Program-made: the position numbers and the translations under genes
The notes under the pieces: model-generated
What the model was told of the DNA's origin: nothing
Database searches by the model: none
What the model saw: only the letters and a program-made list of their open reading frames with translations
Assembly (NCBI GenBank): GCA_028277605.1
Contig: JANQFZ010000050.1
Coordinates: 1 to 64,000 of the forward strand
Length of the DNA stretch: 64,000 bases
Reading direction: 5' to 3'
Source: Vallitaleaceae bacterium
GTDB lineage: Bacteria > Bacillota > Clostridia > Lachnospirales > Vallitaleaceae
Part shown: positions 1 through 9,236 of the stretch, piece by piece
Layout of the letters: each line of letters starts with the position of its first letter
Position numbering within the stretch: position 1 is the first letter of the stretch

Positions 1-532
1 ATTCATAAAACACTCCTTTATTTTTAATAATATAATCAATAAAAGATATTATAGTAAATACAGTGGTTGCTACTACCAAAATGGTTTTTATAGCATTGAA
101 AACTAAATTCTGCCACTGGATTAACAGTACAATTATCATGATCATGGTTGTTGCAGTTTTAATTTTTCCCCACCAGCTGGCTGCAATAACAACGCCTTTC
201 TGTACAGCAAGAATACGAAAACCACTAACAAGTAATTCTCTTGCCACAATAATAATAACAACCCAAGCAGGCAGCAAACCAACTTCTGTAAAATAAATTA
301 AGGCTGTAACAACCAGTAATTTATCGGCCAATGGATCCATGAATTTACCAAAGGTTGTTATCATATTTCTTGTTCTGGCAATATAACCATCCAGCCAATC
401 AGTGGTACTCGCTACTGCAAAAATAACTATAGCGACAAGTTCATTATAGGCATCTGGTAACAAGTATAAAGCAAGTAAAAATAATGGTATTAAGATGATT
501 CTAAGGATTGTTAATTTATTCGCGAGATTCAT
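1..532 (-). CDS. pgsA: CDP-diacylglycerol--glycerol-3-phosphate 3-phosphatidyltransferase, 3' end cut by window edge
   Basis: Integral membrane enzyme that makes phosphatidylglycerolphosphate from CDP-diacylglycerol and glycerol-3-phosphate, the committed step to phosphatidylglycerol. The 177 visible codons carry the complete CDP-alcohol phosphotransferase signature: D45, D48-G49, A52-R53, G62, D66 and D70 with the expected spacing. Hydrophobic segments lie near residues 8-25, 33-43 and further on. The ATG overlaps the end of rimO by 17 nt and has AGGAGAG seven nt upstream, inside rimO. The usual family length is about 180 aa, so the stop should lie just outside. A strong Shine-Dalgarno (AAAGGAG) six nt before an ATG at positions 6-4 suggests the next gene of the operon starts right at the edge. 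In Bacillus that neighbour is cinA, but this cannot be seen here. Confidence 0.95.
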   Translation of the reverse strand, partial: MNLANKLTILRIILIPLFLLALYLLPDAYNELVAIVIFAVASTTDWLDGYIARTRNMITTFGKFMDPLADKLLVVTALIYFTEVGLLPAWVVIIIVARELLVSGFRILAVQKGVVIAASWWGKIKTATTMIMIIVLLIQWQNLVFNAIKTILVVATTVFTIISFIDYIIKNKGVFYE

Positions 533-1859
533 GAATTATCTCTCCTATTAGATCGTATTCATTAGCTCCTATAATTTGAGCTTTTACTCTATCACCAGAT
601 AAGTGTTCATAGGGTGACGTAATGAATATCATACCATCGACATTGGGGGTATCTCTATACGTTCTACCACAATAAACGTTGTCTTCAGGGATATACCCCT
701 CTATTAAAACATCTAAAATACGACCTATCTGCTCTTTATGCTTCTTTAGTGATATTGCTTGCTGTAAGGTCATGATCACTTCTTGTCTTTTAATCTTTAT
801 AGCTTCCTTGATTTGATTATCCATTTTGGCAGCTTTGGTTCCTTCTTCAGGAGAAAAAGTAAACACGCCTAAATGGTCAAACTCTGTTTTCTCAATAAAA
901 TCACACATTTCTTGAAACTGCTCTTCTGTTTCACCTGGAAATCCTGTAATAAGTGTAGTTCTTAAGCAAATGTCTGGTATAGCTTCCCTCAACTTATGCA
1001 AGGTATTTGTAATTTGATTTTTTGTACTTTTTCTAGCCATTTTATTTAAAATTGTATCATTAATATGCTGTATTGGCATATCAATATAATTACAAATTTT
1101 GTTCTCATCCTGCATCACTTGAATGAGCTCATCCGTTATCGTTTCAGGATAGCAGTACAACAGTCTAATCCATTCTATAGCTTCTACTTGTACAAGTGCT
1201 CTTAACAAATCTGGTAATGCTTTTTTATGGTAGATATCTATGCCGTACATAGTTGTATCCTGAGCAACTATAATAAGCTCCTTCACACCTTGTAATGCTA
1301 GGTATTTTGCTTCCTCAACGAGACTCTCAATCGTCCTACTTCTAATTTTTCCCCTTAATTTGGGTATAATACAAAAAGTACAGGATTTATTACATCCTTC
1401 TGCAATTTTAAGATATGCATAATAACCTGTTGTACTAATAATACGATGAATATATGGATCTGGTTGAGTATGAATATCCTTTAAACACATAACTTTATTA
1501 TTAGAAAGAGCTCCTTCTATTACCTCTACTATACTATCGTAACCCGTCGTGCCTACTATGGCATCAACTTCTGGAAGCTCTTGCATTAATTCCCCTTGGT
1601 ATCTCTGGGCTAAACACCCAGTTACAATTAGAGCTTTACAGTTTCCTGTTTTTTTATACTCTGCCATTTCTAATATGGTTTCAATACTTTCTTCCTTAGC
1701 ATCATGAATAAAGGCACAAGTATTAATCACTATCACATCTGCTACAGCTTCATCCCCTGTTAAAACATACCCTTTTTCACTCACTAATCCAAGCATAACC
1801 TCACTGTCTACTCGATTTTTATCGCATCCAAGGGAAATAAATGCAATCTTTCTGTCCAA
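516..1859 (-). CDS. rimO: Ribosomal protein S12 methylthiotransferase RimO
   Basis: Radical-SAM methylthiotransferase that adds a methylthio group to the conserved aspartate of ribosomal protein S12. The N-terminal UPF0004 domain has cluster cysteines near 12, 48 and 82. The radical-SAM motif CNKSCTFC (Cx3Cx2C) is at about 156-163, and a C-terminal TRAM-like region follows. The motif GCDKNRVDSE near the start separates RimO from MiaB-type relatives. I chose a TTG start at 1859 because GGGGGGTG precedes it at good spacing and it gives the usual 447-aa length. A longer frame from an ATG at 1922 would overlap folD and add residues not seen in the family. It lies 32 nt after folD and overlaps pgsA, so it belongs to the same operon. 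Confidence 0.95.
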   Translation of the reverse strand: MDRKIAFISLGCDKNRVDSEVMLGLVSEKGYVLTGDEAVADVIVINTCAFIHDAKEESIETILEMAEYKKTGNCKALIVTGCLAQRYQGELMQELPEVDAIVGTTGYDSIVEVIEGALSNNKVMCLKDIHTQPDPYIHRIISTTGYYAYLKIAEGCNKSCTFCIIPKLRGKIRSRTIESLVEEAKYLALQGVKELIIVAQDTTMYGIDIYHKKALPDLLRALVQVEAIEWIRLLYCYPETITDELIQVMQDENKICNYIDMPIQHINDTILNKMARKSTKNQITNTLHKLREAIPDICLRTTLITGFPGETEEQFQEMCDFIEKTEFDHLGVFTFSPEEGTKAAKMDNQIKEAIKIKRQEVIMTLQQAISLKKHKEQIGRILDVLIEGYIPEDNVYCGRTYRDTPNVDGMIFITSPYEHLSGDRVKAQIIGANEYDLIGEIIHESRE

Positions 1860-1891
1860 ATATGAGCACCCCCCTTTGTCAACTGTAATTG

Positions 1892-2740
1892 TTAAGATAA
1901 CCTCTGCGCAGCTATCACACAATTATGCATAAGCATTGCTATTGTCATAGGTCCCACGCCACCTGGTACAGGTGTGATAGCAGAAGCAACTTCACAGCAC
2001 GCATCAAAATCAACATCACCACAAAGTTTACCATTTTCATCTCGATTCATACCAACATCAATAATAACGGCTCCTTTTTTAATAAAGGTCTCATTAATAT
2101 ATTTAGCTTTACCAATGGCAACTACTAAAATATCAGCCCTACGACAAACCTCAGGTAAATCTTTCGTTCTTGAATGACAGGTGGTCACTGTCCCGTTTTC
2201 TCTTAAAAGTAACAGTCCTATAGGTTTACCTACTATGTTACTCCTTCCAATAACCACACACTCTTTACCATCTATACTAATATCGGATCTTTTTAACAGT
2301 TGCATGATACCTGCGGGTGTACAAGAGATAAATCCTTCCTTACCAATACTTAAGCTACCGACACTATATGGATGAAATCCATCAACATCCTTGCTTGGAT
2401 CGATGTCACATATAACTTTTTCCTCATCTATATGACCTGGTAAAGGTAATTGTACCAATATACCATGAACATCCTCTCTTGTATTTAAGTCATGGACGAG
2501 GTCTAATAGCTCCTGTTCTGTTGTCTTTTCCGACAGCTCATAAGATAAGGAACGTATACCTATGTAGTCACACGCTCTTTTTTTATTTCTAACGTAGACT
2601 TTTGAAGCAGGATCCTCTCCAACTAGAACAACCGCTAGAGTAGGATGTATTCCATCTGTTTTTAATTGTGCAACCTTAGTCTTTAATTCATCTTTTATCT
2701 TTGAAGATATTTTTTTACCATCAATGAGTTTAGCACACAT
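1892..2740 (-). CDS. folD: Bifunctional methylenetetrahydrofolate dehydrogenase/cyclohydrolase
   Basis: Cytosolic enzyme interconverting 5,10-methylene-, methenyl- and 10-formyl-tetrahydrofolate. The 282-aa length is normal. Family signatures are visible: YVRNKKRACDYIGI near residue 50, with the catalytic Tyr and Lys; QLPLPGH near 98; DVDGFHP near 119; and the Rossmann signature GRSNIVGKP near 163, followed by PVPGGVGPMT close to the C-terminus. It lies 11 nt downstream of fhs, the formate-tetrahydrofolate ligase. Together they connect formate, 10-formyl-THF and methylene-THF, which suits anaerobic one-carbon metabolism and purine synthesis. The ATG has GAGGAGAG upstream. Confidence 0.97.
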   Translation of the reverse strand: MCAKLIDGKKISSKIKDELKTKVAQLKTDGIHPTLAVVLVGEDPASKVYVRNKKRACDYIGIRSLSYELSEKTTEQELLDLVHDLNTREDVHGILVQLPLPGHIDEEKVICDIDPSKDVDGFHPYSVGSLSIGKEGFISCTPAGIMQLLKRSDISIDGKECVVIGRSNIVGKPIGLLLLRENGTVTTCHSRTKDLPEVCRRADILVVAIGKAKYINETFIKKGAVIIDVGMNRDENGKLCGDVDFDACCEVASAITPVPGGVGPMTIAMLMHNCVIAAQRLS

Positions 2741-2751
2741 AAACTCTCCTC

Positions 2752-4422
2752 CTAAAATAACCCGATTATATTTCCCTTCTTATCAACGTCAATCTCTTCC
2801 GCTGCTGGTTGTTTTGGAAGACCAGGCATTGTCATGACATTTCCCGTAATAACAACAATAAACCCAGCACCAGCTGAAACATGAATCTCTCTAACTGTAA
2901 TACTAAAATGCTTAGGTCGCCCTAATGCTTTTGGATTATCTGATAAAGAATACTGTGTTTTTGCAATACATACTGGAAGTTTATCTAAATGATGCTGTAC
3001 CAGAGTTTTTATGGATTTTTTAGCTTGAGGCGTGTAGATAACACCATCTGCACCATAAAGCTGGCTTGCAACGGTTTCGATTTTATTCTCTATTGTATCC
3101 TTTTCATCATAAATTGGTTTAAAGTGACTAGCTTTTGTCTCAAGTGTATGAAGAATTGTTTTGGCAAGCTCTATACCACCTTCTCCACCTTTTTCCCATA
3201 CTTCTGATAATGCAAAATCAGCATCTAAGGCTTGACATTTTTCTCTAACCATCTCTATCTCTTTTTTGGTATCTGTTACAAAGGCGTTTAAAGTGACAAT
3301 GACTGGTATACCATATTTTTTTAGATTCTCTATATGCTTCTCAAGATTTGAAAATCCTTCACTTAATGCCTCCAAATCTTCAGCTTCTAGCTGTGTTTTA
3401 GAAACACCTCCATTATATTTTAATGCTCTTATCGTTGCTACCAAAACGACTGCACTTGGGCTTAACTGGGCTTTTCTACACTTAATATCCAAGAATTTTT
3501 CAGCCCCTAAATCTGCTCCAAAGCCAGCCTCTGTTATCACAATATCCGATAGCTTTAAGGCTAATTGAGTCGCTCGTACACTGTTGCAACCATGAGCAAT
3601 ATTAGCAAATGGTCCACCATGCATAATAGCTGGTGTATTCTCTAATGTCTGTACTAAGTTCGGCTTAAGCGCCTCTTTCAATAAGGCTGTCATAGCTCCT
3701 TCTGCTTTTAAGTCTCCAGCAGTAACAGGATTACCTTCATAGGTATAAGCTACAATTATTTTTCCCAATCGCTTTTTCAAGTCTTCAAGGTTCTGTGCTA
3801 AACATAGAATTGCCATGACCTCAGAAGCAACTGATATCATAAAACCATCTTCTCTAGGCACACCTTGCAAACGACCGCCTAATCCAATAACGATTTTCCT
3901 TAACGCTCTATCATTCATATCTACAACACGTTTCCAGACAATACGTCTTGGATCGATATCCAATGCATTCCCTTGCTGTAGATGATTATCCATCATGGCT
4001 GACAATAAATTATGTGCAATACTGACAGCATGGATATCACCAGTAAAATGCAGATTAATATCTTCCATTGGAACAACCTGTGCATAACCACCGCCAGCAG
4101 CCCCACCTTTAATTCCCATACAAGGACCTAGTGAAGGTTCTCTTAAAGCGATAATGGCTTTCTTTCCTAATTGTCCCATTGCTTGACCTAATCCTACAGT
4201 TGTGGTTGTTTTCCCTTCTCCTGCAGGGGTTGGATTAATGGCTGTTACAAGAACTAATTGACCATCTTGACGGTCTTTGACTTTTTCCCATAAGGTATCC
4301 GAAAGTTTGGCTTTGTATCGCCCATAATATTCTAAATCCTCTTCACTTATGTTTAACTGCTCTGCGATCTTGCTAATTGGTTCCATCTCTGCTTCTCTAG
4401 CAATTATAATATCAGATTTCAT
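2752..4422 (-). CDS. fhs: Formate--tetrahydrofolate ligase
   Basis: ATP-dependent ligase forming 10-formyl-tetrahydrofolate from formate and THF. The 556-aa protein has the P-loop region [12 protein letters not shown] at about 64-75 and family segments such as [18 protein letters not shown] near 94-111 and FTGDIHA near 126. The C-terminal [10 protein letters not shown] segment is also present. The ATG has AGGAGG upstream and lies 17 nt after the spoIIIE stop. Immediate linkage to folD suggests co-transcription. In clostridia this enzyme feeds either purine synthesis or the methyl branch of acetogenesis; nothing else in the window decides which. Confidence 0.97.
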   Translation of the reverse strand: MKSDIIIAREAEMEPISKIAEQLNISEEDLEYYGRYKAKLSDTLWEKVKDRQDGQLVLVTAINPTPAGEGKTTTTVGLGQAMGQLGKKAIIALREPSLGPCMGIKGGAAGGGYAQVVPMEDINLHFTGDIHAVSIAHNLLSAMMDNHLQQGNALDIDPRRIVWKRVVDMNDRALRKIVIGLGGRLQGVPREDGFMISVASEVMAILCLAQNLEDLKKRLGKIIVAYTYEGNPVTAGDLKAEGAMTALLKEALKPNLVQTLENTPAIMHGGPFANIAHGCNSVRATQLALKLSDIVITEAGFGADLGAEKFLDIKCRKAQLSPSAVVLVATIRALKYNGGVSKTQLEAEDLEALSEGFSNLEKHIENLKKYGIPVIVTLNAFVTDTKKEIEMVREKCQALDADFALSEVWEKGGEGGIELAKTILHTLETKASHFKPIYDEKDTIENKIETVASQLYGADGVIYTPQAKKSIKTLVQHHLDKLPVCIAKTQYSLSDNPKALGRPKHFSITVREIHVSAGAGFIVVITGNVMTMPGLPKQPAAEEIDVDKKGNIIGLF

Positions 4423-4439
4423 AAAAGACCTCCTGATTT

Positions 4440-6911
4440 TTATCCATCTATTTTTTCTTGCTTTTCTGCGGCTATTTCATCTGAGCCTGATTGTGCTTCA
4501 TTCTTCATGGCTTCATATTCTTCCACAGTAAGAAGAACTTTTCGAGGCTTGCTGCCTTCTTCAGGCCCCACAATACCTGCATCATGAAGCTGATCGACAA
4601 TACGCGCTGCTCGGTTGTAACCTACCCTAAAGGTTCTTTGAATCATAGAGGCAGATGCCTTCTGCTTTTCAATGACCAGGTTCATAGCATCTTTAAAGTA
4701 ATCATCCAAATCAGACTTGTTGCTTTCAAGCTTCTTATCTGAAGAAAGCTGGTTCATTATCTTTTCATTATAAATGGCTTTTTGGCTTTCCTTTAAGAAT
4801 TGAACAATACGTTCAACCTCTTTATCTGATACAAATGCCCCTTGTACTCTAAGCGGCTTTTGCATACCTACTGGATAAAACAGCATATCTCCTTTTCCAA
4901 GTAGTTTCTCTGCTCCATTCATATCTAAGATAGTTCTGGAATCTGTTCCTGATGATACAGAAAAGGCAATTCTTGATGGTATGTTTGCTTTTATCAGTCC
5001 AGTAATAACATCCACTGAAGGACGCTGTGTAGCTATAATTAGATGTAATCCCGCAGCCCTTGCCATTTGAGCTAACCGGCAAATGGCATCCTCCACATCA
5101 TTAGGCGCAGCCATCATCAAATCGGCTAATTCATCTACAATAATAACTATTTGAGGCAAGGGCTCTTCTTGGTCTTTTTCTTTTGCCCATTTATTGTAGC
5201 TTTTTATATCTCTAACATTCGCAGAAGCAAAGGATTTATAGCGTTCAGCCATCTCTTGTACTGCCCAATTCAAAGCACCTGCCGCCTTTTTAGGATCAGT
5301 GACCACAGGTATTAATAAATGAGGAATACCATTATAAACATTCAGCTCAACCACTTTAGGGTCTATCATAATGAGCCTGACATCCTTAGGGGTCGCTTTA
5401 TAGATAATACTCATGATGAGCGTATTGATACAAACACTTTTCCCAGAACCAGTAGCACCAGCAATTAATAAATGCGGCATTCGAGCTATATCGGCAATAA
5501 TAACTTGACCTGCTATATCTTTTCCTAAAGAAAAGGCTACATTAGAAGGATATTGTTTGAAATGCTCTGTATCCACAACCTCTCTTAAATAAACTGCTTG
5601 TACCTCCTTATTAGGTACTTCAATACCAACGGCAGCTTTACCGGGTATAGGTGCTTCTATCCTAATGCCTGATGCTGCTAAGTTTAAAGCAATATCATCA
5701 GCAAGTCCAACTATTTTACTTACTTTAACTCCTTGCTCTGGCTGCAGCTCATATCTCGTTACAGTAGGCCCACAGCTGACATTGAGCACTTTAGCCTTGA
5801 CTCCAAAGCTCCTCAGTGTTTCTTCTAGTTTTTTTGCATTATTTAAAACAATTTGTTTAGAACCTTTTCTACCTGTAAAAGGATTTTGCTTTAGAAGCTC
5901 CACTGATGGAAATTCATAAGTCATTTCCTGCTTCTGCTGTTGAGCCAAACTCTTATACATATCCTGTTTGTTTGGTTCGCTGCTATTCTTATCTTGTTGT
6001 TGTACAGAATCATCTTTCTTTTCAAGTCCCTTATCTGCATATTCTTCATTGATGATTTTAATGGTTTCTTCAGAGACCTTTTTATTGTTATCTTTGTTAT
6101 CTTTGTTATCATTATTAACTTTATTTCCTTCATTTTCTTTAACAACCTCATTATTTAAGGTTACTCTATGAAGAAAATTTGAGCCTGATGTTACATTCTT
6201 GTTATCAGTTTCGCATTCCGTAAGCAAATCATTCTTCATATCTGTTACAGAATCTTTAACCTTCTTGCCACCAGATCTTATCTGCTTCATAATCCATGCT
6301 AACATCTTAAGAAAGGATCTTTCTGTTAGGAGAATAAAAATACTTATAGTTATTAAACTAAGAATAATGTATGTCCCAACCGTATCAAATAAAAGCAGTA
6401 ATATGTCACCAAAAAAGCCACCAATGAAACCACCTGATATTCTATACTTAACTGAGAGACTGTAGTAATGTGCTAATGTATAGAAAAAGGAACCTTCTTT
6501 ATCTCCTGAATAGCTTTGTTTTATTACTTGATAAATGTCTTCATGTATAGAAGATTTGGATAGTACATGAGCAAAGATTGTAAAAAACAAGATAAGGGTC
6601 ATGATTAAATATATTTTTTTATCCAGCCATTTATTATCTTTATTAAAGATTTTAAATAAGCTGGCAAAAAAGATAAAGAGTGGTAGTAAGTAAGCCCCTA
6701 TACCTAAAGTACCAAAAAGAACATGTTTAATGCCTAGTCCAACAGCACCTGCTTTGTTCATATAGACACTGACAAATAATAGTAAAGAAAAAGCCAAAAG
6801 TGCTAATATAATTATTTCATACTGTAAATGTGAAACAGACGAATTGGATGTTTTTTTAGTCTTTTTATTGGTAGTTTTTTTTCTAGCTGTGTTTTTTTTC
6901 TGCGTTGTCAT
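4440..6911 (-). CDS. spoIIIE: DNA translocase FtsK/SpoIIIE
   Basis: Membrane-anchored, ATP-driven double-stranded DNA pump that moves the chromosome across the division or sporulation septum. A Lys/Thr-rich N-terminus (1-25) is followed by about four transmembrane segments (roughly 30-50, 65-87, 100-117 and 168-192). A charged, low-complexity linker rich in Asn/Lys/Asp spans about 225-330. The motor domain has Walker A GATGSGKS near 484 and Walker [13 protein letters not shown] near 590. The C-terminal winged-helix gamma domain (about 750-815) contains [14 protein letters not shown], the KOPS/SRS-reading fold. At 823 aa it is of normal size. Its position beside tepA-ylzJ matches spoIIIE of Bacillus, which is why I prefer that name; the sequence alone cannot separate the FtsK and SpoIIIE roles. 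Confidence 0.95.
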   Translation of the reverse strand: MTTQKKNTARKKTTNKKTKKTSNSSVSHLQYEIIILALLAFSLLLFVSVYMNKAGAVGLGIKHVLFGTLGIGAYLLPLFIFFASLFKIFNKDNKWLDKKIYLIMTLILFFTIFAHVLSKSSIHEDIYQVIKQSYSGDKEGSFFYTLAHYYSLSVKYRISGGFIGGFFGDILLLLFDTVGTYIILSLITISIFILLTERSFLKMLAWIMKQIRSGGKKVKDSVTDMKNDLLTECETDNKNVTSGSNFLHRVTLNNEVVKENEGNKVNNDNKDNKDNNKKVSEETIKIINEEYADKGLEKKDDSVQQQDKNSSEPNKQDMYKSLAQQQKQEMTYEFPSVELLKQNPFTGRKGSKQIVLNNAKKLEETLRSFGVKAKVLNVSCGPTVTRYELQPEQGVKVSKIVGLADDIALNLAASGIRIEAPIPGKAAVGIEVPNKEVQAVYLREVVDTEHFKQYPSNVAFSLGKDIAGQVIIADIARMPHLLIAGATGSGKSVCINTLIMSIIYKATPKDVRLIMIDPKVVELNVYNGIPHLLIPVVTDPKKAAGALNWAVQEMAERYKSFASANVRDIKSYNKWAKEKDQEEPLPQIVIIVDELADLMMAAPNDVEDAICRLAQMARAAGLHLIIATQRPSVDVITGLIKANIPSRIAFSVSSGTDSRTILDMNGAEKLLGKGDMLFYPVGMQKPLRVQGAFVSDKEVERIVQFLKESQKAIYNEKIMNQLSSDKKLESNKSDLDDYFKDAMNLVIEKQKASASMIQRTFRVGYNRAARIVDQLHDAGIVGPEEGSKPRKVLLTVEEYEAMKNEAQSGSDEIAAEKQEKIDG

Positions 6912-6972
6912 ACAAATCCCCCTACAGCATTGATGTTAAATCTTACTTGATGTCACTGGCAAGTGTTCCATG

Positions 6973-7830
6973 TTATATCATAAAGTATGCTACAATAGCT
7001 AATATCCCCACAATATAACAATAGTATGTAAAATAATGTAATTTATTCCTTTTTATAATAGCAATTAAGCTTTTGATACAGATATAACCAACCACAGCAG
7101 ATACAATAGTGCCAACAATATATGGTCCACTAACAATTGTTGACAATTGACCTGACGGAATATCTTTTAATTCTAAAATAGTTGCCCCCAGTACCGCTGG
7201 TAAGGACATCAAGAAAGAAAATTTAACAGCAAATTCCTTAGAAAGACCATTTAATAGTCCCCCTGCAATGGTTGAACCCGATCTTGAAAGACCCGGTAAT
7301 ATAGAAAAACCTTGAAATGTTCCTATAATAAAAGCATTTTTATAGGAAGCTGTTGACATATTTTTTTTTCCTGGCTTTAGCTTATGTGTGACTTGTAATA
7401 AATATCCTGTAAGTAATAAGAGTATACCAGGTATTAAAATAGTATTATAAGCCTTTACAACTAAATCTTTACCTATTAATCCAATAAAAGCTGTAGGTAT
7501 ACTTGCTACAATAATTAGCATAACAAACCTTCTGTAAGAGGAATGAATGACCTTAACAGGGTTACCTTTACGTGTTAGTAAAGCAATTATTTTTCTAATC
7601 AAATCAATAAGGATGCCAAAGGCTTCAACGATAAGCTTCCCAACGTCTTTATAAAAAGCAATAATAATAGCAACTAAAGTACCAAAATGTAATAACACTT
7701 CAAAAATTATATTATCTACATTTATGTTAAACAAATTTCTTAGAATAGCCAGATGCCCTGAACTGCTAATCGGAAGAAATTCAGTTATGCCTTGTACAAT
7801 ACCCATAAATACAGCTAAAAAATAAGACAA
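6973..7830 (-). CDS. uppP: Undecaprenyl-diphosphate phosphatase
   Basis: Polytopic membrane phosphatase of the BacA/UppP family that recycles undecaprenyl pyrophosphate to the monophosphate for peptidoglycan and other envelope polymers. It also gives bacitracin resistance. Both signature motifs are present: GITEFLPISSSGHL near residue 14 with the catalytic Glu/Ser/His, and PGLSRSGSTIAGG near 180. About seven hydrophobic segments run through the 285 aa. The start is read as TTG because GGGGGG lies seven nt upstream; an internal ATG nine codons in is the alternative. A sigma-A-type promoter lies about 60 nt upstream, so it can be transcribed independently of ylzJ. Confidence 0.95.
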   Translation of the reverse strand: MSYFLAVFMGIVQGITEFLPISSSGHLAILRNLFNINVDNIIFEVLLHFGTLVAIIIAFYKDVGKLIVEAFGILIDLIRKIIALLTRKGNPVKVIHSSYRRFVMLIIVASIPTAFIGLIGKDLVVKAYNTILIPGILLLLTGYLLQVTHKLKPGKKNMSTASYKNAFIIGTFQGFSILPGLSRSGSTIAGGLLNGLSKEFAVKFSFLMSLPAVLGATILELKDIPSGQLSTIVSGPYIVGTIVSAVVGYICIKSLIAIIKRNKLHYFTYYCYIVGILAIVAYFMI

Positions 7831-7889
7831 AAGCTTGCCCCCCTTAGTAATATGTTTAATTAAGCGATATTCTATTTGACTATTTTACT

Positions 7890-7918
7890 ATTTTACCCTT
7901 TTTATAGTATTATTTCAA
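7890..7918 (-). promoter_or_regulatory. Predicted sigma-A promoter of uppP
   Basis: On the minus strand a TTGAAA -35 box (7913-7918) and a TAAAAT -10 box (7890-7895) are separated by exactly 17 bp. The start of uppP lies about 60 nt downstream. No strong terminator separates it from ylzJ, so read-through is also possible. Confidence 0.6.
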
Positions 7919-7936
7919 GACATAGGTTACTAGAAC

Positions 7937-8137
7937 TTAAAATTTAAACTCTTGACCCGGGCTTATACTAGCATTAAGATAAGCAGCAGGGTCTGTTGAA
8001 ATAACCCTTTTTATAATGTATTTGTCTTCTCTTTTATAGAGCTGTAGTGTGTTCCCTTTATGTTGAACCTCCTTATAGTCAAACTCATTCGGTTCAGGTG
8101 GAAAAAGATTTTCATAAGGTACAATAGAATAATACAT
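7937..8137 (-). CDS. ylzJ: YlzJ-like protein
   Basis: Small 66-aa protein of the YlzJ-like family, whose function is unknown. It has an aromatic N-terminus (MYYSIVPYE), a Pro-Pro-Glu-Pro segment near residues 13-16 and a short mixed beta-like body. No signal peptide, cysteine pair or membrane segment is seen. Its ATG overlaps the tepA stop codon by one base (TAATG), which implies translational coupling with tepA. The tepA-ylzJ-spoIIIE linkage is conserved in spore formers, which suggests a spore- or translocation-related role; that is inference from context only. Confidence 0.85.
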   Translation of the reverse strand: MYYSIVPYENLFPPEPNEFDYKEVQHKGNTLQLYKREDKYIIKRVISTDPAAYLNASISPGQEFKF

Positions 8138-8832
8138 TAAGCGTCACTCCTTTTTTTTCTTTCTTCTATCATTCGATAGAGCTTCTTAATCGCCTTATCA
8201 ATACCTCCAATATCATCTATGATCCCTTCCTTAACAGCTTCTTCTCCAACAATAATAGTTCCTACATCTTTAGCTAGCTGACCTGTATCCAGCATGAGCT
8301 TTTTTAAGCATTCTGTCGAAATATTAGAGTTGTGTGTAATAAAATCAATAATCCTCGCCTGCATTTTTTCAAAGTATTCAAAGGTCTGAACAACACCAAT
8401 AACAGTACCACTCATTCTAACAGGGTGTATGGTCATCGTTGCACTAGGAACAATATAGGAGTATTTAGCGGATACAGCCAAAGGCACGCCAATAGAATGA
8501 CCTCCGCCTAAAACTAAAGAAACCGTTGGTTTACTCAACGAGGCAATCATCTCAGCAATCGCTAAACCAGCCTCAACATCTCCACCAACCGTATTTAAAA
8601 GAATGAGTAATCCATCAATATTATCATTTTCTTCAATAGATGCTAATTGCGGAAGAACATGCTCGTACTTAGTCGTTTTATTCTGTTGAGGTAAGGAAAC
8701 ATGACCTTCGATCTGCCCAATAATGGTTAAGCAGTGTATTTTATCTTGATTCTTTTGAAGGGTTGTTTGTCCAAATTCCTTAATCTCTTGATTATCTTCC
8801 TGCTTTTTATCCATATTTTGATTTTCATTCAT
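8137..8832 (-). CDS. tepA: ClpP-like translocation-enhancing protein TepA
   Basis: Cytosolic ClpP/crotonase-fold serine protease homologue. The 231-aa protein has a charged N-terminus (1-30), then a ClpP-like core with [18 protein letters not shown] near 76-93. The catalytic serine region [14 protein letters not shown] lies near 109-122, where HS replaces the usual nucleophile context, and TIHPVRMSG follows with the His. In Bacillus TepA is linked to protein export and to spore small acid-soluble protein turnover. Translational coupling to ylzJ and nearness to spoIIIE support the family call. The ATG follows GTGAGG. Between it and the next upstream gene, dapG, lies repeat copy 1. Confidence 0.88.
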   Translation of the reverse strand: MNENQNMDKKQEDNQEIKEFGQTTLQKNQDKIHCLTIIGQIEGHVSLPQQNKTTKYEHVLPQLASIEENDNIDGLLILLNTVGGDVEAGLAIAEMIASLSKPTVSLVLGGGHSIGVPLAVSAKYSYIVPSATMTIHPVRMSGTVIGVVQTFEYFEKMQARIIDFITHNSNISTECLKKLMLDTGQLAKDVGTIIVGEEAVKEGIIDDIGGIDKAIKKLYRMIEERKKRSDA

Positions 8833-9236
8833 ATAAGTGCCTCACTTTATCATAAGAAATAGTTTATGTCATAAGATTTCCAGCTTCATGAGAGAGTCTT
8901 CATTAGTATTATTCCAAATCATCATGATTTTACTAATTATATTAAGATTCTCCTATGAGGTTTACACCTATTTCCTTATGATAACCAACAAAAAGCAGGT
9001 TAAAATTCTTCACAAACAACAATTACGCTTATACTTTTATTATTTCGTAACGAAATATTTTAGCATCATCAAATCGTCTAACAGAAAGGGTGAATAGTAT
9101 TAGCACCACAGCGAAACAGGAGTGAAGCGTAACCCCTGCTAAACACGGACGTTTAGGGGGTTATGGAGCTAATACTATTCACCCTTGACCGTTTACCCAT
9201 CAGCTAAAATTTTGACCGTTTTCGTTAATCTTTTTA
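8833..9236. other. 404-nt intergenic region between dapG and tepA
   Basis: The right part holds repeat copy 1 (9046-9218). The left 213 nt are AT-rich, with a short palindrome AAATCATGATGATTT near 8925-8940 and no convincing promoter or terminator. A plus-strand frame through this stretch looks like chance. Confidence 0.6.
9046..9218 (+). repeat. TIR-flanked palindromic repeat, copy 1 of 4
   Basis: This 173-bp element starts with CGTAACGAAATATTTTAGC and ends with GCTAAAATTTTGACCG; the shared inverted core is AAAnTTTTAGC. Inside is a 101-nt core at 9086-9186 whose ends form a perfect 19-bp stem (9086-9104 with 9168-9186). Within it, TAACCCC (9130-9136) pairs with GGGGTTA (9157-9163), and CTAAAC (9139-9144) pairs with GTTTAG (9151-9156) around an ACGGAC loop, with a two-base TG bulge between the two helices. 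It lies between dapG and tepA. The orientation is given by the strand whose core starts AAGGGTGAATAG. Family unknown to me. Confidence 0.93.

Noticed and set aside
63-296. Plus-strand frame opposite pgsA
   Set aside because: It lies wholly within pgsA, whose CDP-alcohol phosphotransferase motif is complete on the minus strand.
4423-4439. Folate or THF riboswitch before fhs
   Set aside because: Only 17 nt separate fhs from spoIIIE, too little for a riboswitch.
8837-9097. Plus-strand 86-codon frame running into repeat copy 1
   Set aside because: It reads across the tepA leader and half of the repeat, has no Shine-Dalgarno and an odd hydrophobic/aromatic composition typical of AT-rich chance frames.
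9046-9218. Reading the four repeats as a CRISPR or tandem array
   Set aside because: The copies are 5 to 28 kb apart with genes between them and are internally palindromic over 100 nt, unlike CRISPR repeats.
9046-9218. Reading the repeat as an integron attC site or a classical transposase-bearing IS
   Set aside because: No integrase, cassette order or transposase frame is present, and the GTTRRRY/RYYYAAC arrangement of attC is not matched.
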